Of a stretch of 64,000 nt of DNA, positions 1 to 8,004 are shown in pieces; the stretch's first letter is position 1; each line of letters starts with the position of its first letter. Position numbers and translations under genes: made by a program. Under the pieces are notes generated by a model, which saw only the letters and a program-made list of their open reading frames with translations, did no database searches and was not told the DNA's origin. The stretch spans positions 37,736 to 101,735 of the forward strand of contig JAHHHJ010000020.1 in NCBI GenBank assembly GCA_019359445.1, given 5' to 3'. Origin of the DNA: Kastovskya adunca ATA6-11-RM4. GTDB lineage: Bacteria > Cyanobacteriota > Cyanobacteriia > Cyanobacteriales > Coleofasciculaceae.

Positions 1-14
1 AAGTTTTTCAGTCT

Positions 15-536
15 TTGAATATAAATCTTTCAGAAAAGAAAGAAATTTTAGAAGATAAGCTTAATACTTTACAAGCAAGATTTAGGTACAGTCAACAAGC
101 TCAACTATGGCTAGAGAGAAACAGGCAAACTTTGTCTAGGGCGGCAGTCAAGTATGCTTTGGATAAGCATCCCGATCTAGTAAATCCTGATAATAATCAG
201 AAATGGGAAGAGCATGTTAATAAATTTTATCAGCACGTCAACTACTATATTGACTTAATTGCTGGGTGCCTAAAGTTTGGCAGACCTAATCTCCTAGAAA
301 AATCACCCTCTTTTCAGGCTGTAGCTGCTGATTTATACCTAGAAGCTTTCATCTTTATAAAAATCTTAATAAGAAAGCAAAAATTAGATGAAAATTTGTC
401 TGGAGAATCAGCAGCAAAAATACAACCTGATATAGATAACTTAATCGAGATTGACAATTTGTCTAGAGAATCAGCAGCAGAAATACAACACTATCTCGAC
501 GATTTGCTCAAAATAATTCGCGATAGAAATTCCTAA
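15..536 (+). CDS. Hypothetical protein, possibly cut by the window edge
   Basis: I do not recognise this family. The frame is open to the left edge of the window, so the TTG at 15 may be internal and the gene may be 5'-partial. The product is at least 173 residues, charged and mostly helical in appearance, with no signal peptide or membrane segment. Near the C-terminus a short unit is repeated (NLSGESAAKIQ, then NLSRESAAEIQ about 20 residues later), suggesting a small internal duplication. The coding sequence is AT-rich and carries no HIP1 octamer, unlike the core genes further along, which points to a recent arrival or a fast-evolving accessory gene. It converges on the next gene with an 11-base gap. 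Confidence 0.55.
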   Translation: MNINLSEKKEILEDKLNTLQARFRYSQQAQLWLERNRQTLSRAAVKYALDKHPDLVNPDNNQKWEEHVNKFYQHVNYYIDLIAGCLKFGRPNLLEKSPSFQAVAADLYLEAFIFIKILIRKQKLDENLSGESAAKIQPDIDNLIEIDNLSRESAAEIQHYLDDLLKIIRDRNS

Positions 537-547
537 TCTTGTGGCAT

Positions 548-847
548 TTAATCATATTCTCTATATTCTCCGTATTCTCCGTTCATAAGTTTGGCTAAAG
601 CGTTTGAAAGACAAGCGTTTTCTTCATGATCCGTTAGATTAGGTAGCTGCTCACGTAAGCTAGATACTGTTTGTCTTGCCCTACTTACACAATCGAACAT
701 TGCAGTAAAGTTACAATTTATCGTTGGGATTGACACACTTTGAGAAGCGCTTAGGTATTTTTCTGCTTCTTTTAAGTAAGATTCGAGTTCCCATAAAAAC
801 TGATCAGTGCTTTGGAATAGATATAAACCCTGGTTATTTTTTGGCAT
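548..847 (-). CDS. Hypothetical protein, 99 aa
   Basis: This is a small soluble protein of unknown function. It looks alpha-helical (LWELESYLKEAEKYLSAS, then SRARQTVSSLREQLPN) with a short tandem GEYGEYREYD tail. No catalytic motif, signal peptide or membrane segment is seen. The region is AT-rich and lacks HIP1 sites, like its convergent neighbour. No clear Shine-Dalgarno sequence precedes the ATG at 847. An overlapping frame on the other strand (724-957) looks less protein-like. The gene could be one half of a small accessory module with the upstream gene, but nothing in the sequence proves a link. Confidence 0.45.
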   Translation of the reverse strand: MPKNNQGLYLFQSTDQFLWELESYLKEAEKYLSASQSVSIPTINCNFTAMFDCVSRARQTVSSLREQLPNLTDHEENACLSNALAKLMNGEYGEYREYD

Positions 848-957
848 TTGAGATTGGCTTATCCTCGAGTGTCGAATTGTTTGTATTTGACAAAAGGCTG
901 TCTACGTTTATATATGCTATTTACTTATTTTCAGGAATACCATACCCCTCGCTATGA

Positions 958-1281
958 CACTGAAACTTTTTGGTCTAACCTTCATCAGAATAAAAATTAG
1001 AAATCTTTGAATGGGTGGGTCTAGTAGGAGCTTGCGTTTAGACCGTCTTCAATAACAGTGTTTTCTACTCTCCCTAAAGTAGAGATTGCACCCCTATGAC
1101 TCAAACAACTCCTCTAAAGAGGAGTAACACGTTGAATCACAATCTGTATTCTCTATCGATGAGACTGAGGGAGTTCTTGCTACACTTGTCGCTTTTCCCA
1201 TCACTCTCGAATAAATTGACAAGTTTGCGAGGATACGACCGACAAAAAATTAAGATTTTACTCTAGGCTGACGAAAGAGGG
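958..1281. other. Gene-free stretch with a short perfect palindrome
   Basis: No convincing gene is seen here. It holds a small inverted repeat, ACTCCTCT-AA-AGAGGAGT, at 1108-1125. This resembles the AGTCCTCTTAAGAGGACT palindrome inside the MITE-like element at 5780-5975, so it may be a decayed relic of that repeat family. The rest is ordinary intergenic sequence. Confidence 0.4.
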
Positions 1282-1550
1282 TTAATCATCCCCATTTTCA
1301 TCAATGGCAGCAATAGTCCGATCGCCCTCTTCGCGGTACTGTTCGTAGTATGCCCAGGAAGCGGATAAGTCACCGGGTGTGAGGGCGGGGTTTGGCAGTA
1401 ATTCCTCGTCGTCTCCCCCTGCTTTCGGAAAGCAACCAAGGGGATGCGCGTGTTGCGAATGCGGGGCTGTCCGCCACACACGCCTGCCGTTACTTGGATC
1501 GATTTGCCAATGCAGTAGGTTCTGGTGCAACCAACCCTTCGGATCAACAC
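1282..1550 (-). pseudogene. DUF433-family (antitoxin-like) gene, frameshifted
   Basis: The two halves of a DUF433 protein lie in different frames. One frame carries the N-terminal signature SIQVTAGVCGGQPRIRNTRIP, followed by LVAFRKQG. The next frame carries the C-terminal half, DDEELLPNPALTPGDLSASWAYYEQYREE to the stop at 1282. The frames meet at a run of five C on the plus strand (1415-1419). One extra base there would join them into a normal DUF433 domain, although the usual residues after RIP (often VW plus one more) also seem deleted. DUF433 proteins are usually 70-80 residues with a helix-turn-helix-like fold and often sit beside a PIN or DUF5615 toxin. No toxin partner is seen here. It could be a true pseudogene or a homopolymer sequencing error. 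Confidence 0.6.
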
Positions 1551-1611
1551 AGCTTCGCCCCTCCTGCATCCTCAACCAGTCCAGTCTCTGCTCACACCCT
1601 TAACACTTCAA

Positions 1612-1641
1612 ATCCCCGACTTCTCTAGAGAAATCGGGGAT
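1612..1641 (-). terminator. Hairpin downstream of the helicase gene
   Basis: A near-perfect inverted repeat, ATCCCCGACTTCTCT paired with AGAGAAATCGGGGAT, has one G-U type mismatch. It lies about 30 bases past the stop of the helicase gene on the minus strand and could end its transcript, although no long U run follows. A related sequence occurs at 41407-41432, so this is probably a dispersed cyanobacterial palindromic repeat used as a terminator. Confidence 0.5.
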
Positions 1642-1673
1642 CTTGCCTTTACTAGGCGATAGTCACCGGGGAT

Positions 1674-2960
1674 TTAAGCCGTGTGCAGCCTTTTTCGAGC
1701 GCTCCCTGGTGAGGCAGGCTTTTTGCTGCGGATGGGTTTGGATGGTGCCTGGGGCTTGGCGCGGTTGCTGCGACCTTGATTTGAGCGCTGACGCTTCGGT
1801 TGGTCTACAACTTTCTGGGCTTGGAAGGTTGGCTCGTAGCCTGGAACCACGTCTTTGACAAGGGTTTGATTGAGCAATCGTTCGATGTCTTTGAGGAATG
1901 GATATTCATCTTCGCTGACTAGAGAAACGGCTCGTCCCTCGTTTCCAGCGCGACCTGTGCGACCAATGCGATGCACATAGTCTTCTGGTACGTTGGGGAG
2001 TTCAAAGTTGACCACATGAGGAAGCTGATCGATATCTAGACCCCGTGATGCTACGTCGGTGGCGACTAGTACCCGCACTTTCCCTTGCTTAAACTCTTGC
2101 AGAGCACGGGTACGGGCTGCCTGACTTTTGTTGCCATGAATTGCCGTACTTTTCAACCCATCTTGAGCAAGTTGCTGGGCTAGACGGTTGGCTCCGTGTT
2201 TTGTGCGGGTGAAAACTAGCACCTGTTGCCAGTTGTGGAACCCGATCATATGAGAAAGCAGTTCTCGCTTGCGATCGCGATCGACCGGATGCACCACCTG
2301 TTCTACCTGCTGTGCGGCAGTATTCCGGGGAGCTACTTCGATCTGAGTCGGAGAATTCAGCAGGGTGCTGGCAAGCTGCTGGATCGGTTTAGAGAAGGTG
2401 GCAGAAAACATCAGCGTTTGCCGGGATGGAGGCAGCACTGCCAAAATTTTGCGGATGTCGCGGATGAAGCCCATGTCTAACATGCGATCGCATTCATCCA
2501 GCACCAGTATCTCTATCTGTGAGAAATCGACAGTCTTTTGCCCAACGTGGTCAAGCAACCGACCAGGCGTAGCGACTAGAATATCAACTCCCCGACGCAG
2601 AGTTTGAATTTGCGGCTTAATTCCCACACCGCCATAGATCGCTGCCGATCTCAACGACAGGTATTTGCCATAGGTTTTGACGCTATCGTTGACTTGATCT
2701 GCCAGTTCGCGCGTCGGGGTGAGGATGAGGGCGCGAGGCATACGCTGTACCTTGTTGGGCTTGGTAGTGCCTAGGAGTTGCAGAAGAGGCAGGGTAAAGC
2801 CCGCCGTCTTGCCCGTTCCAGTTTGGGCACTGGCGAAAACGTCTTGCCCTTTCAAGATCGCAGGAATTGCCTGTTGTTGAATGGGGGTTGGCTCCGTGTA
2901 GCCAGAGTCAGCAACAGCACGAAGCAGATCGGTCGAAAGACCGAGGTTATCAAATGTCAT
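1674..2960 (-). CDS. rhlE: ATP-dependent RNA helicase, RhlE-type, with DECD box
   Basis: This superfamily 2 RNA helicase uses ATP to remodel RNA, typically in ribosome assembly, RNA decay or cold adaptation. The 428-residue product has the Q motif around PTPIQ (25-29), Walker A AQTGTGKT (45-52), PTREL, TPGR, motif III SAT (186-188), and the C-terminal motifs [12 protein letters not shown] and HRIGRTGR. A basic, disordered tail rich in K, R, S and P follows (about 375-428) and probably binds RNA. Motif II reads DECD (155-158) instead of DEAD, a variant better known from eukaryotic UAP56-type helicases. Order and length fit the RhlE group; cyanobacterial homologues are often called Crh. The gene stands alone, with a hairpin after its stop. 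Confidence 0.93.
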   Translation of the reverse strand: MTFDNLGLSTDLLRAVADSGYTEPTPIQQQAIPAILKGQDVFASAQTGTGKTAGFTLPLLQLLGTTKPNKVQRMPRALILTPTRELADQVNDSVKTYGKYLSLRSAAIYGGVGIKPQIQTLRRGVDILVATPGRLLDHVGQKTVDFSQIEILVLDECDRMLDMGFIRDIRKILAVLPPSRQTLMFSATFSKPIQQLASTLLNSPTQIEVAPRNTAAQQVEQVVHPVDRDRKRELLSHMIGFHNWQQVLVFTRTKHGANRLAQQLAQDGLKSTAIHGNKSQAARTRALQEFKQGKVRVLVATDVASRGLDIDQLPHVVNFELPNVPEDYVHRIGRTGRAGNEGRAVSLVSEDEYPFLKDIERLLNQTLVKDVVPGYEPTFQAQKVVDQPKRQRSNQGRSNRAKPQAPSKPIRSKKPASPGSARKRLHTA

Positions 2961-3212
2961 GGATGCGATCGCTCCTAGTGGTGCCCCTATCCCAAATCAA
3001 ATACCTGGGGCCAGTCTAAGAGCAGTAAATGTGTAGTTCAGTTGGATGGCTTAAATGAGCTTTTTCCAATGCGCCAGCAACAGACCGGAATGTACTGGCA
3101 GACATTCATCCTAACAGAAATTGTGGCTCTTTATCTAGAGAAGGTAGCGATCCTAGACACTATGTCCGAGCTGGTGCAAAATTTTAGCTGATCGATCTCA
3201 ATACTTATACAA

Positions 3213-4094
3213 ATGTGGACGCAAATTGCTGCCCGGATTTCAGACGCAATTGGCAAGGACTTTCAAATCGAGAATCGCCGCTCTGTTAGTGGTGGATGCA
3301 TTAATCAGTGTTACGCCCTAATTGGCAATACTGGCAACTATTTTGTCAAGATCAATCAAGCGTCTTACGCCGATATGTTTGCAGCTGAGGTGCTAGGTTT
3401 GCAGCAAATGTGGGAGACTCAGACAATTCGGGTGCCCAAACCGATTTGTGAGGGGACGGCGGCTGATGTTTGCTACATTGTCTTGGAATGGCTGGAACTC
3501 GGTGGCAGCAATAGTACCCAATCTTGGGAAGAAATGGGGCAGAAGCTCGCCGCCATGCATCAAGCTAAACCGCCACAACCGGAAGGTAATAGCAGTATGT
3601 TTGGTTGGCAGCAGAACAACACGATTGGTTCTACGCCCCAAATCAACAACTGGACATCGGATTGGGCAGAGTTTTTTGCTGAGTATCGCTTAGGTTATCA
3701 GTTTCAACTCGCACGGCGTCGTAGCGGGCATTTTCCCAAAGAAGCGGAGTTAATAGCAGCCGTACCTAAGCTACTGAATCACCAGCCGCAAAGCTCTTTA
3801 GTGCATGGCGATCTTTGGGGAGGTAATGCGGCGGTTACAACTTCAGGAGAACCTGTGATTCTTGATCCAGCAACTTATGTGGGCGATCGCGAAGTTGATA
3901 TTGCCATGACAGAACTCTTCGGGGGCTTCCCGTCTGCATTTTATCGCGGCTATAACGACGTTTTTTCTTTAGATGCGGGTTACAAGCAACGAAAAACTCT
4001 CTACAATCTCTATCACATCCTTAACCATTTCAATCTCTTTGGTGGCGGCTATGCCTCACAAGCTAATCGCATGATTGACCAAATTCTTGGCTAA
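3213..4094 (+). CDS. Fructosamine kinase family protein
   Basis: This protein belongs to the fructosamine-3-kinase/ketosamine-3-kinase family, which phosphorylates sugar adducts on protein lysines so that they fall off (deglycation). The 293-residue length is typical. It has the kinase-like fold signatures: an N-terminal ATP lobe with SGGCINQCYAL and FVKIN, the catalytic loop VHGDLWGGN (H198, G199, D200), and the metal-binding ILDPATYVGDREVDIAM. The C-terminal YNLYHILNHFNLFGGGY matches the family. No partner gene is adjacent, as is usual for this enzyme. Start at the ATG at 3213; the next conserved residues follow within ten codons. Confidence 0.93.
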   Translation: MWTQIAARISDAIGKDFQIENRRSVSGGCINQCYALIGNTGNYFVKINQASYADMFAAEVLGLQQMWETQTIRVPKPICEGTAADVCYIVLEWLELGGSNSTQSWEEMGQKLAAMHQAKPPQPEGNSSMFGWQQNNTIGSTPQINNWTSDWAEFFAEYRLGYQFQLARRRSGHFPKEAELIAAVPKLLNHQPQSSLVHGDLWGGNAAVTTSGEPVILDPATYVGDREVDIAMTELFGGFPSAFYRGYNDVFSLDAGYKQRKTLYNLYHILNHFNLFGGGYASQANRMIDQILG

Positions 4095-4129
4095 GATGCC
4101 ATGCTTAAGAGCGGTTGTTAAGGCGGATG

Positions 4130-4157
4130 GGGTGAAGGATAAAGTATGAAGTATGAA
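4130..4157 (+). repeat. Heptamer tandem repeat, 4 units
   Basis: Four tandem 7-base units occur here: GGGTGAA, GGATAAA, GTATGAA, GTATGAA. The same unit family recurs at 31801-31842, 48821-48883, 61499-61512 and, inverted, at 61653-61680. This matches the short tandemly repeated repetitive (STRR) heptamers known from filamentous cyanobacteria. It sits just after the fructosamine-kinase gene. Confidence 0.8.
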
Positions 4158-4244
4158 CAGATATCTTTAACCCCGATACAGGGAGAGGTGTGCGAATTAT
4201 AAATGACCAATTCGATACTTTTGTAAATCTAAATTAATTCAAAA

Positions 4245-4733
4245 ATGAACCCAAATCTTCTTTCTCAAAAGCAAAAAATTTTTCAAGATTTAGTTAATAC
4301 CACAGTTGTCAGTATCCGGCGTCATATTTTTGTAAGTGATATGGATTTAGATAATTTTGAACAAATGGCTGATGGAGCTATTGAAATCAAATTTAATAGT
4401 AGTAAAGTTATTTGCTTTGTCGCTATAACAGAAGCTAACAGTGTAGGAGTTATTGAACGAAATTTGCCTATCCCTGGTAGTAGCTATATAATTTTGAAGT
4501 TGACTAACAATGATTTTTGGCAAGAAAAAATTAATCAAAAGATAGAAAAAATAGAAGTTCTTAAATCTCAATATGCTTCTAATGATAATCCCAGTGAATT
4601 TGCTGTTGAGTTTCAATTAAAGAATGGCAAATGTTTCTGTATTGAGTATTTAGATGAAAAAGAATTCCCCGATACTATCAGAGTGATAGAGAAGTATGAG
4701 GGAGGTCAGTGCATAAGATTAAAATTTTGTTAG
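4245..4733 (+). CDS. Hypothetical protein, 162 aa
   Basis: I do not recognise this family. The product looks like a small soluble alpha+beta protein with alternating strands (AIEIKFNSSKVICFVAIT, SSYIILKLT, EFAVEFQLKNGKCFCIEYL) and a lysine-rich helix (EKINQKIEKIEVLKS). The fold pattern is reminiscent of small immunity-type proteins, but this is only an impression. The gene is strongly AT-rich, has no HIP1 octamer, and is followed by the next orphan gene after about 120 bases. The gap contains a decayed end of the repeat found intact at 5780-5975. Together these suggest a small imported module. Confidence 0.55.
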   Translation: MNPNLLSQKQKIFQDLVNTTVVSIRRHIFVSDMDLDNFEQMADGAIEIKFNSSKVICFVAITEANSVGVIERNLPIPGSSYIILKLTNNDFWQEKINQKIEKIEVLKSQYASNDNPSEFAVEFQLKNGKCFCIEYLDEKEFPDTIRVIEKYEGGQCIRLKFC

Positions 4734-4745
4734 TACAAATTGCAG

Positions 4746-4769
4746 ACTTACATCTTGCACCAGTAACGT
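4746..4769. repeat. Solo end of a MITE-like element
   Basis: The 24 bases here match one end of the element at 5780-5975 (reading inward from its right terminal repeat) with two differences, including the core CATCTTGCACCAGTA. No matching opposite end is seen nearby, so it is a relic. It lies between the two orphan genes at 4245 and 4853. Confidence 0.6.
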
Positions 4770-4852
4770 AGGGTGGGCAAGGTGAAGCAGCTAGCAAGAG
4801 ACATTGATTCTGAGTTTACAAATTTCGATAATTAGTTTGAAATAAAAAAAAC

Positions 4853-5602
4853 ATGGAAAACCCTAAAAATTTAGACTTAATATGGGAAAAAACTTTTGGA
4901 GGAGCAGTAGGTATTTATAAACCGCAAAAGAAAATTGCATTCACACCTGCTTTGATGAAGAAATTGGCAATTTCTAAAATGACAGATGTCGTACTAATAA
5001 GTGCTGATTTTGATGATGCTCCTGTAGTTTTTACTCCTTTAGTATGGTTACTTCTCGATTCTGGTGCTAGTGTTGAATTTTTTGGTGTATATGCTACCGA
5101 ACTTTCAAACAATAAAGTCGATAGTAATAGTAATGAATTAGAGAATTTACCTGCTTTTTGCATTAAAAAAGCATTTTGGAGTAAGTTAGAAGACATCAAA
5201 AATTTTCAGCTGGCAGATGACAAGAAAAAATATATTTTGGGGGCAACACAAACTTTTTCTAATATAGTTTTTATCAATTTCGCACATTGTCCAGAAACCA
5301 CGCAATTAGTTGAGGAGGTTATTCAAGTAGCAAAACATGGATTAAGTTTACAAGAAAATCAAAATGAATCAGTGTATGAGGAAATAAAAATAAATGTTTC
5401 AGATGGTCGTTTCTACTTGAATTTTTCTTATCATCCAAGGGTAGTAACAAATAATGTTTTAGAACAGTGGATTTTTAAATGGCGTAATTGTATTGATAAA
5501 TTACCTCTTGATATGGGTTATTTACCAGACGAAAAAGTTAGGATAAGTTATGAATTATCATTATTTGATAAAGTCAGTATGTTTGATAAAATTCAAGGAT
5601 AA
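4853..5602 (+). CDS. Hypothetical protein, 249 aa
   Basis: Unknown function. The 249-residue product is soluble, with several hydrophobic beta-strand-like stretches (TDVVLISADFDDAPVVFT, VWLLLDSGASVEFFGVYA, YILGATQTFSNIVFINFA) and no signal peptide. No catalytic motif stands out. It is very AT-rich, lacks HIP1 sites, and shares strand and composition with the orphan gene before it, so the two may have arrived together. An effector, immunity or toxin-antitoxin role is possible but unsupported. It ends 28 bases from the transposase remnant on the other strand. Confidence 0.55.
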   Translation: MENPKNLDLIWEKTFGGAVGIYKPQKKIAFTPALMKKLAISKMTDVVLISADFDDAPVVFTPLVWLLLDSGASVEFFGVYATELSNNKVDSNSNELENLPAFCIKKAFWSKLEDIKNFQLADDKKKYILGATQTFSNIVFINFAHCPETTQLVEEVIQVAKHGLSLQENQNESVYEEIKINVSDGRFYLNFSYHPRVVTNNVLEQWIFKWRNCIDKLPLDMGYLPDEKVRISYELSLFDKVSMFDKIQG

Positions 5603-5629
5603 GTAAGAGAATGTTTTAAAAGCCTCGGA

Positions 5630-5779
5630 TTACCCTAATCGATTGAGCATGAGTCGAATCATAGCGAGGTAGATAAAGGCTTCTTCGGATTGCGGTAGCT
5701 TCTCATAGTCGCGGCTCAATCGACGATAACGCTGAAGCCAGCCAAAGGTGCGCTCCAACCAACTTGCGTCAATAAATTT
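5630..5779 (-). pseudogene. IS5-family transposase, C-terminal remnant
   Basis: On the minus strand this stretch encodes the last 49 or so residues of a DDE transposase of the IS5 type, including WLERTFGWLQRYRRLSRDYE, then LPQSEEAFIYLAMIRLML, ending NRLG and a TAA at 5630-5632. The WLERTFGW block is the region around the third catalytic acidic residue. Everything upstream is missing: the reading stops at the terminal repeat of the element at 5780. So an insertion-sequence copy has been cut down and fused to a MITE-like element. Confidence 0.8.
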
Positions 5780-5975
5780 ACTCACATCTTGCACCATTCA
5801 AGGGCAAGTGACAAAGCCCGCCGTGGAATCAATTCCCACAGCGAGTAGCCTAATTCCATTAAATGGACTCAAGCTCGAAAGTTGGGTAAGTTTTTAGTCC
5901 TCTTAAGAGGACTATAGCTATTAGCCAGGGAATTAATTCCCACAGCGGGTAACGCTACTGGTGCAAGATGTGAGT
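5780..5975. mobile_element. MITE-like element, 196 bp, 17-bp perfect terminal inverted repeats
   Basis: The ends are exact inverted copies: ACTCACATCTTGCACCA at 5780-5796 and TGGTGCAAGATGTGAGT at 5959-5975. Inside are a perfect 18-bp palindrome, AGTCCTCTTAAGAGGACT (5896-5913), and two direct copies of AATTCCCACAGCG followed by GTA. There is no coding capacity, which fits a miniature element moved in trans. It abuts a transposase remnant and overlaps the upstream region of the next gene, where it could affect expression. A degenerate end of the same family lies at 4746-4769. Confidence 0.75.
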
Positions 5976-6002
5976 ATAAGAAGAATTGAGTTGTTCTTGA
6001 AA

Positions 6003-6392
6003 ATGCCAGCTAAAAAATCTCCCATCGAAGTCATTGAACAAGGTGGGATTGAAGTCCGAATCTATCCAGTACAGCAGGGGTATCGAGTTGAAATAAGCGG
6101 CACGGAAACTGAATTTTACTGGCATCCCGGTATTTTTCAGAGTCTGCAAGTTCTTTGGGATTGGCTACAACCGCAACTTTACGCCCTGAGCGATTTAGGG
6201 CTGGTGCTTAGTGGGGAGTGGATGACCCTTGAAGGCGATTTTGACGGTAATGAGATTTATCGCGATTGGTTTATCTGTCAAGGGCAATCTTGGCAAGGTT
6301 ATGATCCTCTGACTAATTGCTGCTATACCGCCCCTTCCCTGATGGTACTCAAGCAGAAGATTGACCAAACTGAAATAGAGCGATCGCGCTAA
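6003..6392 (+). CDS. Hypothetical protein, 129 aa
   Basis: This is a small acidic soluble protein of unknown function. I chose the ATG at 6003 (MPAKKSPIEVIEQGG); an in-frame upstream start at 5961 would place 14 residues inside the terminal repeat of the mobile element. The product has a short strand-rich N-terminal half (GGIEVRIYPVQQGYRVEISG) and several Trp/Tyr-rich segments (WDWLQPQLYALSDLG, DWFICQGQSWQGYDP). No catalytic motif, signal peptide or membrane segment is seen. It contains a HIP1 site near the end, so it looks more native than the two orphan genes upstream. Confidence 0.6.
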   Translation: MPAKKSPIEVIEQGGIEVRIYPVQQGYRVEISGTETEFYWHPGIFQSLQVLWDWLQPQLYALSDLGLVLSGEWMTLEGDFDGNEIYRDWFICQGQSWQGYDPLTNCCYTAPSLMVLKQKIDQTEIERSR

Positions 6393-6902
6393 GAAAGCAA
6401 CTCCCCCCTTTCTGTCTACAGATAGACCGTCACAAGGCGATCGCTTCCCACAGAAGTTAGAGACAGATTCCGCCTCTTGAGGGACAAAAAACTAAGGCAG
6501 TTTACATTAAATTAATAAGTGTTAAGAAACAAATGGCACTGGCGGAAAGTTATACAGCAGTGGTTCCTAGTCGTACATCGAAGGAGAGCGATGTCAGATG
6601 TACGGACAGTGTCTATAAGAAAGATGGCTGAAGACGGTTGTGGAGTTTTTATCGCTTCCTCCACTTCGTCGCTACCAACGGAGGACTAAACTCCTCATCA
6701 GAGCAGTCAGAGGTAGCGGACGTTCAGAGTCATAACAATCAAATAATACCCAGCTCAAACCGCTAGAGGCGTTCGTTGCGTTCCTGGTGGTTTGACTTTT
6801 TCTGGAGTAGGGAGGCTGAATGAACCCGCGTTGTCAACTTGCATTCCTCTTTGCTTCACCCGCTAGTATTTAACTGGAAAGAAGCGCATTTAATAACGAC
6901 TG
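6393..6902. other. 510-base gap, possibly a structured transcript
   Basis: I see no protein gene here. Several short inverted repeats occur: CGTACATC with GATGTACG around 6574-6605, GGAGGACT with ACTCCTC around 6680-6697, and CAAACC with GGTTTG around 6757-6796, followed by ACTTTTTC. The last could be a terminator. The arrangement would suit a small non-coding RNA ending near 6803 or a structured leader for the HAD gene at 6903, but I cannot match it to a known RNA family. Confidence 0.25.
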
Positions 6903-7676
6903 ATGAGCAAACTACAAGCCTTGATTTTTGACATGGATGGAACGATGGCAGATACGGAACGAGATGGGCATCGGGTTGCCTTTAATCGCGCCTTTGCCAA
7001 AGCTGGATTGGACTGGGATTGGTCAGGCGAACTCTACGGTGAGTTGCTGTCTGTTTCTGGTGGCAAAGAGCGCATGCGGTATTACATAACTGACTACCAA
7101 CCCGACTTTACTCCCTCTACTGATTTAGATGAATTCATTGCCGACTTGCACCTGTCTAAGAGCAAGTATTACCAAGAACTATTAGCTGAAGGAAGTATCC
7201 CCTTGCGGCTTGGGGTGCAGCGATTGTTAACAGAGGCTCAACAGCAAGGACTACGTTTAGCGATCGCTACTACCAGTTCTCGCCCCAATTCCAAGGCTTT
7301 GCTAGAAAGCACGTTGCCTCCTGAAGCGGTAGCGTGGTTTGAGGTTGTAGCCGCTGGTGACATGGTTCCTGAAAAAAAGCCAGCGCCAGATGTCTATAAT
7401 TACGTGCTACAAGCGATGGACTTAGACCCACAAGATTGTCTGGTTTTTGAAGACTCGGCTAACGGACTGAAAGCTTCCTCACAAGCCGGACTAAAAGCCG
7501 TGGTTACTGTCAACGGCGACACGCAGCACCAAGATTTTTCTGAGGCGGTGTTAGTTTTAGACCATTTGGGCGAACCCCAGCAGCCTTTCACTGTTCTGGC
7601 GGGTGAAGCCGGGAATCATAGCTATGTAGATGTAGCTCTAGCCCGTTACTTACATGAACAAAATTGTGCTGATTAG
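6903..7676 (+). CDS. HAD-superfamily hydrolase, CbbY/phosphoglycolate-phosphatase-like
   Basis: A haloacid-dehalogenase-type phosphatase of subfamily IA. The 257-residue product begins with the nucleophile motif FDMDGTMADTE (catalytic Asp residues at about 10 and 12), then has a helical cap domain, motif II TTSSRPNS, the Lys of motif III in PEKKPAPDVY, and motif IV VFEDSANGLKAS. The match to CbbY-type proteins, which in photosynthetic bacteria and chloroplasts remove inhibitory sugar bisphosphates such as xylulose-1,5-bisphosphate, is good, but substrates vary in this family. Members linked to the Calvin cycle would fit rpiA and rpe elsewhere in the window. It stands alone and is followed by a hairpin at 7748-7768. 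Confidence 0.9.
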   Translation: MSKLQALIFDMDGTMADTERDGHRVAFNRAFAKAGLDWDWSGELYGELLSVSGGKERMRYYITDYQPDFTPSTDLDEFIADLHLSKSKYYQELLAEGSIPLRLGVQRLLTEAQQQGLRLAIATTSSRPNSKALLESTLPPEAVAWFEVVAAGDMVPEKKPAPDVYNYVLQAMDLDPQDCLVFEDSANGLKASSQAGLKAVVTVNGDTQHQDFSEAVLVLDHLGEPQQPFTVLAGEAGNHSYVDVALARYLHEQNCAD

Positions 7677-7747
7677 CCGACTAAAATTGCATCGATAGAC
7701 AAACTTTTAAGGAGTAGAGATTTAGTAACTTCCAACTCTCTACTTCA

Positions 7748-7775
7748 GGGCATGGCATTATCATGCCCCTACATA
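7748..7775 (+). terminator. Hairpin after the HAD gene
   Basis: GGGCATG and CATGCCC pair across a 7-base loop, followed by CTACATATTTT. It lies 71 bases after the stop and could end the transcript. Similar GGGGCATGGCATTA-type text recurs near 53372, so it may be a dispersed repeat. Confidence 0.4.
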
Positions 7776-7809
7776 TTTTGAATTTTTTAAGTTATTGAAT
7801 CGACGTTCC

Positions 7810-8004
7810 TTAAGACAAATTGGGAGATTCTGAAAGAACTACAGGTTTTACCCCTATTGCCTTCTGAGGTTTAGCTAGGGCGTTTTCTCGCACGCTACTC
7901 GTCGTCTTAATTTTAGGATTCAAAATTGTAGAGAGGACTTTAGGAAGTGCAATACATCCTACAATGTTGAATAAGGTGATGAGTAGGCAGGTCATTAAGC
8001 TCAT
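7810..8004 (-). CDS. Small protein with N-terminal hydrophobic segment
   Basis: A possible 64-residue protein. Residues 2-20 (SLMTCLLITLFNIVGCIAL) form a membrane anchor or signal peptide, followed by a basic, polar tail. GGAG lies about a dozen bases before the ATG on the minus strand, giving modest support for translation. I do not recognise a family. With no conserved motif it could be spurious, but the hydrophobic start plus a ribosome binding site are better than chance for this AT-rich gap. Confidence 0.35.
   Translation of the reverse strand: MSLMTCLLITLFNIVGCIALPKVLSTILNPKIKTTSSVRENALAKPQKAIGVKPVVLSESPNLS

Noticed and set aside
724..957. A 77-codon plus-strand frame
   Set aside because: It overlaps the minus-strand 99-residue gene, is less protein-like, and has no ribosome binding site. 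It cannot be fully excluded.
1643..1858. A 71-codon plus-strand frame opposite the helicase tail
   Set aside because: It lies within the helicase gene on the other strand and has a Cys/Trp/Gly-rich composition without a domain.
4245..5602. Calling the orphan pair a toxin-immunity system
   Set aside because: Only weak fold impressions support it; no known motif was found, so it is left as hypothetical.
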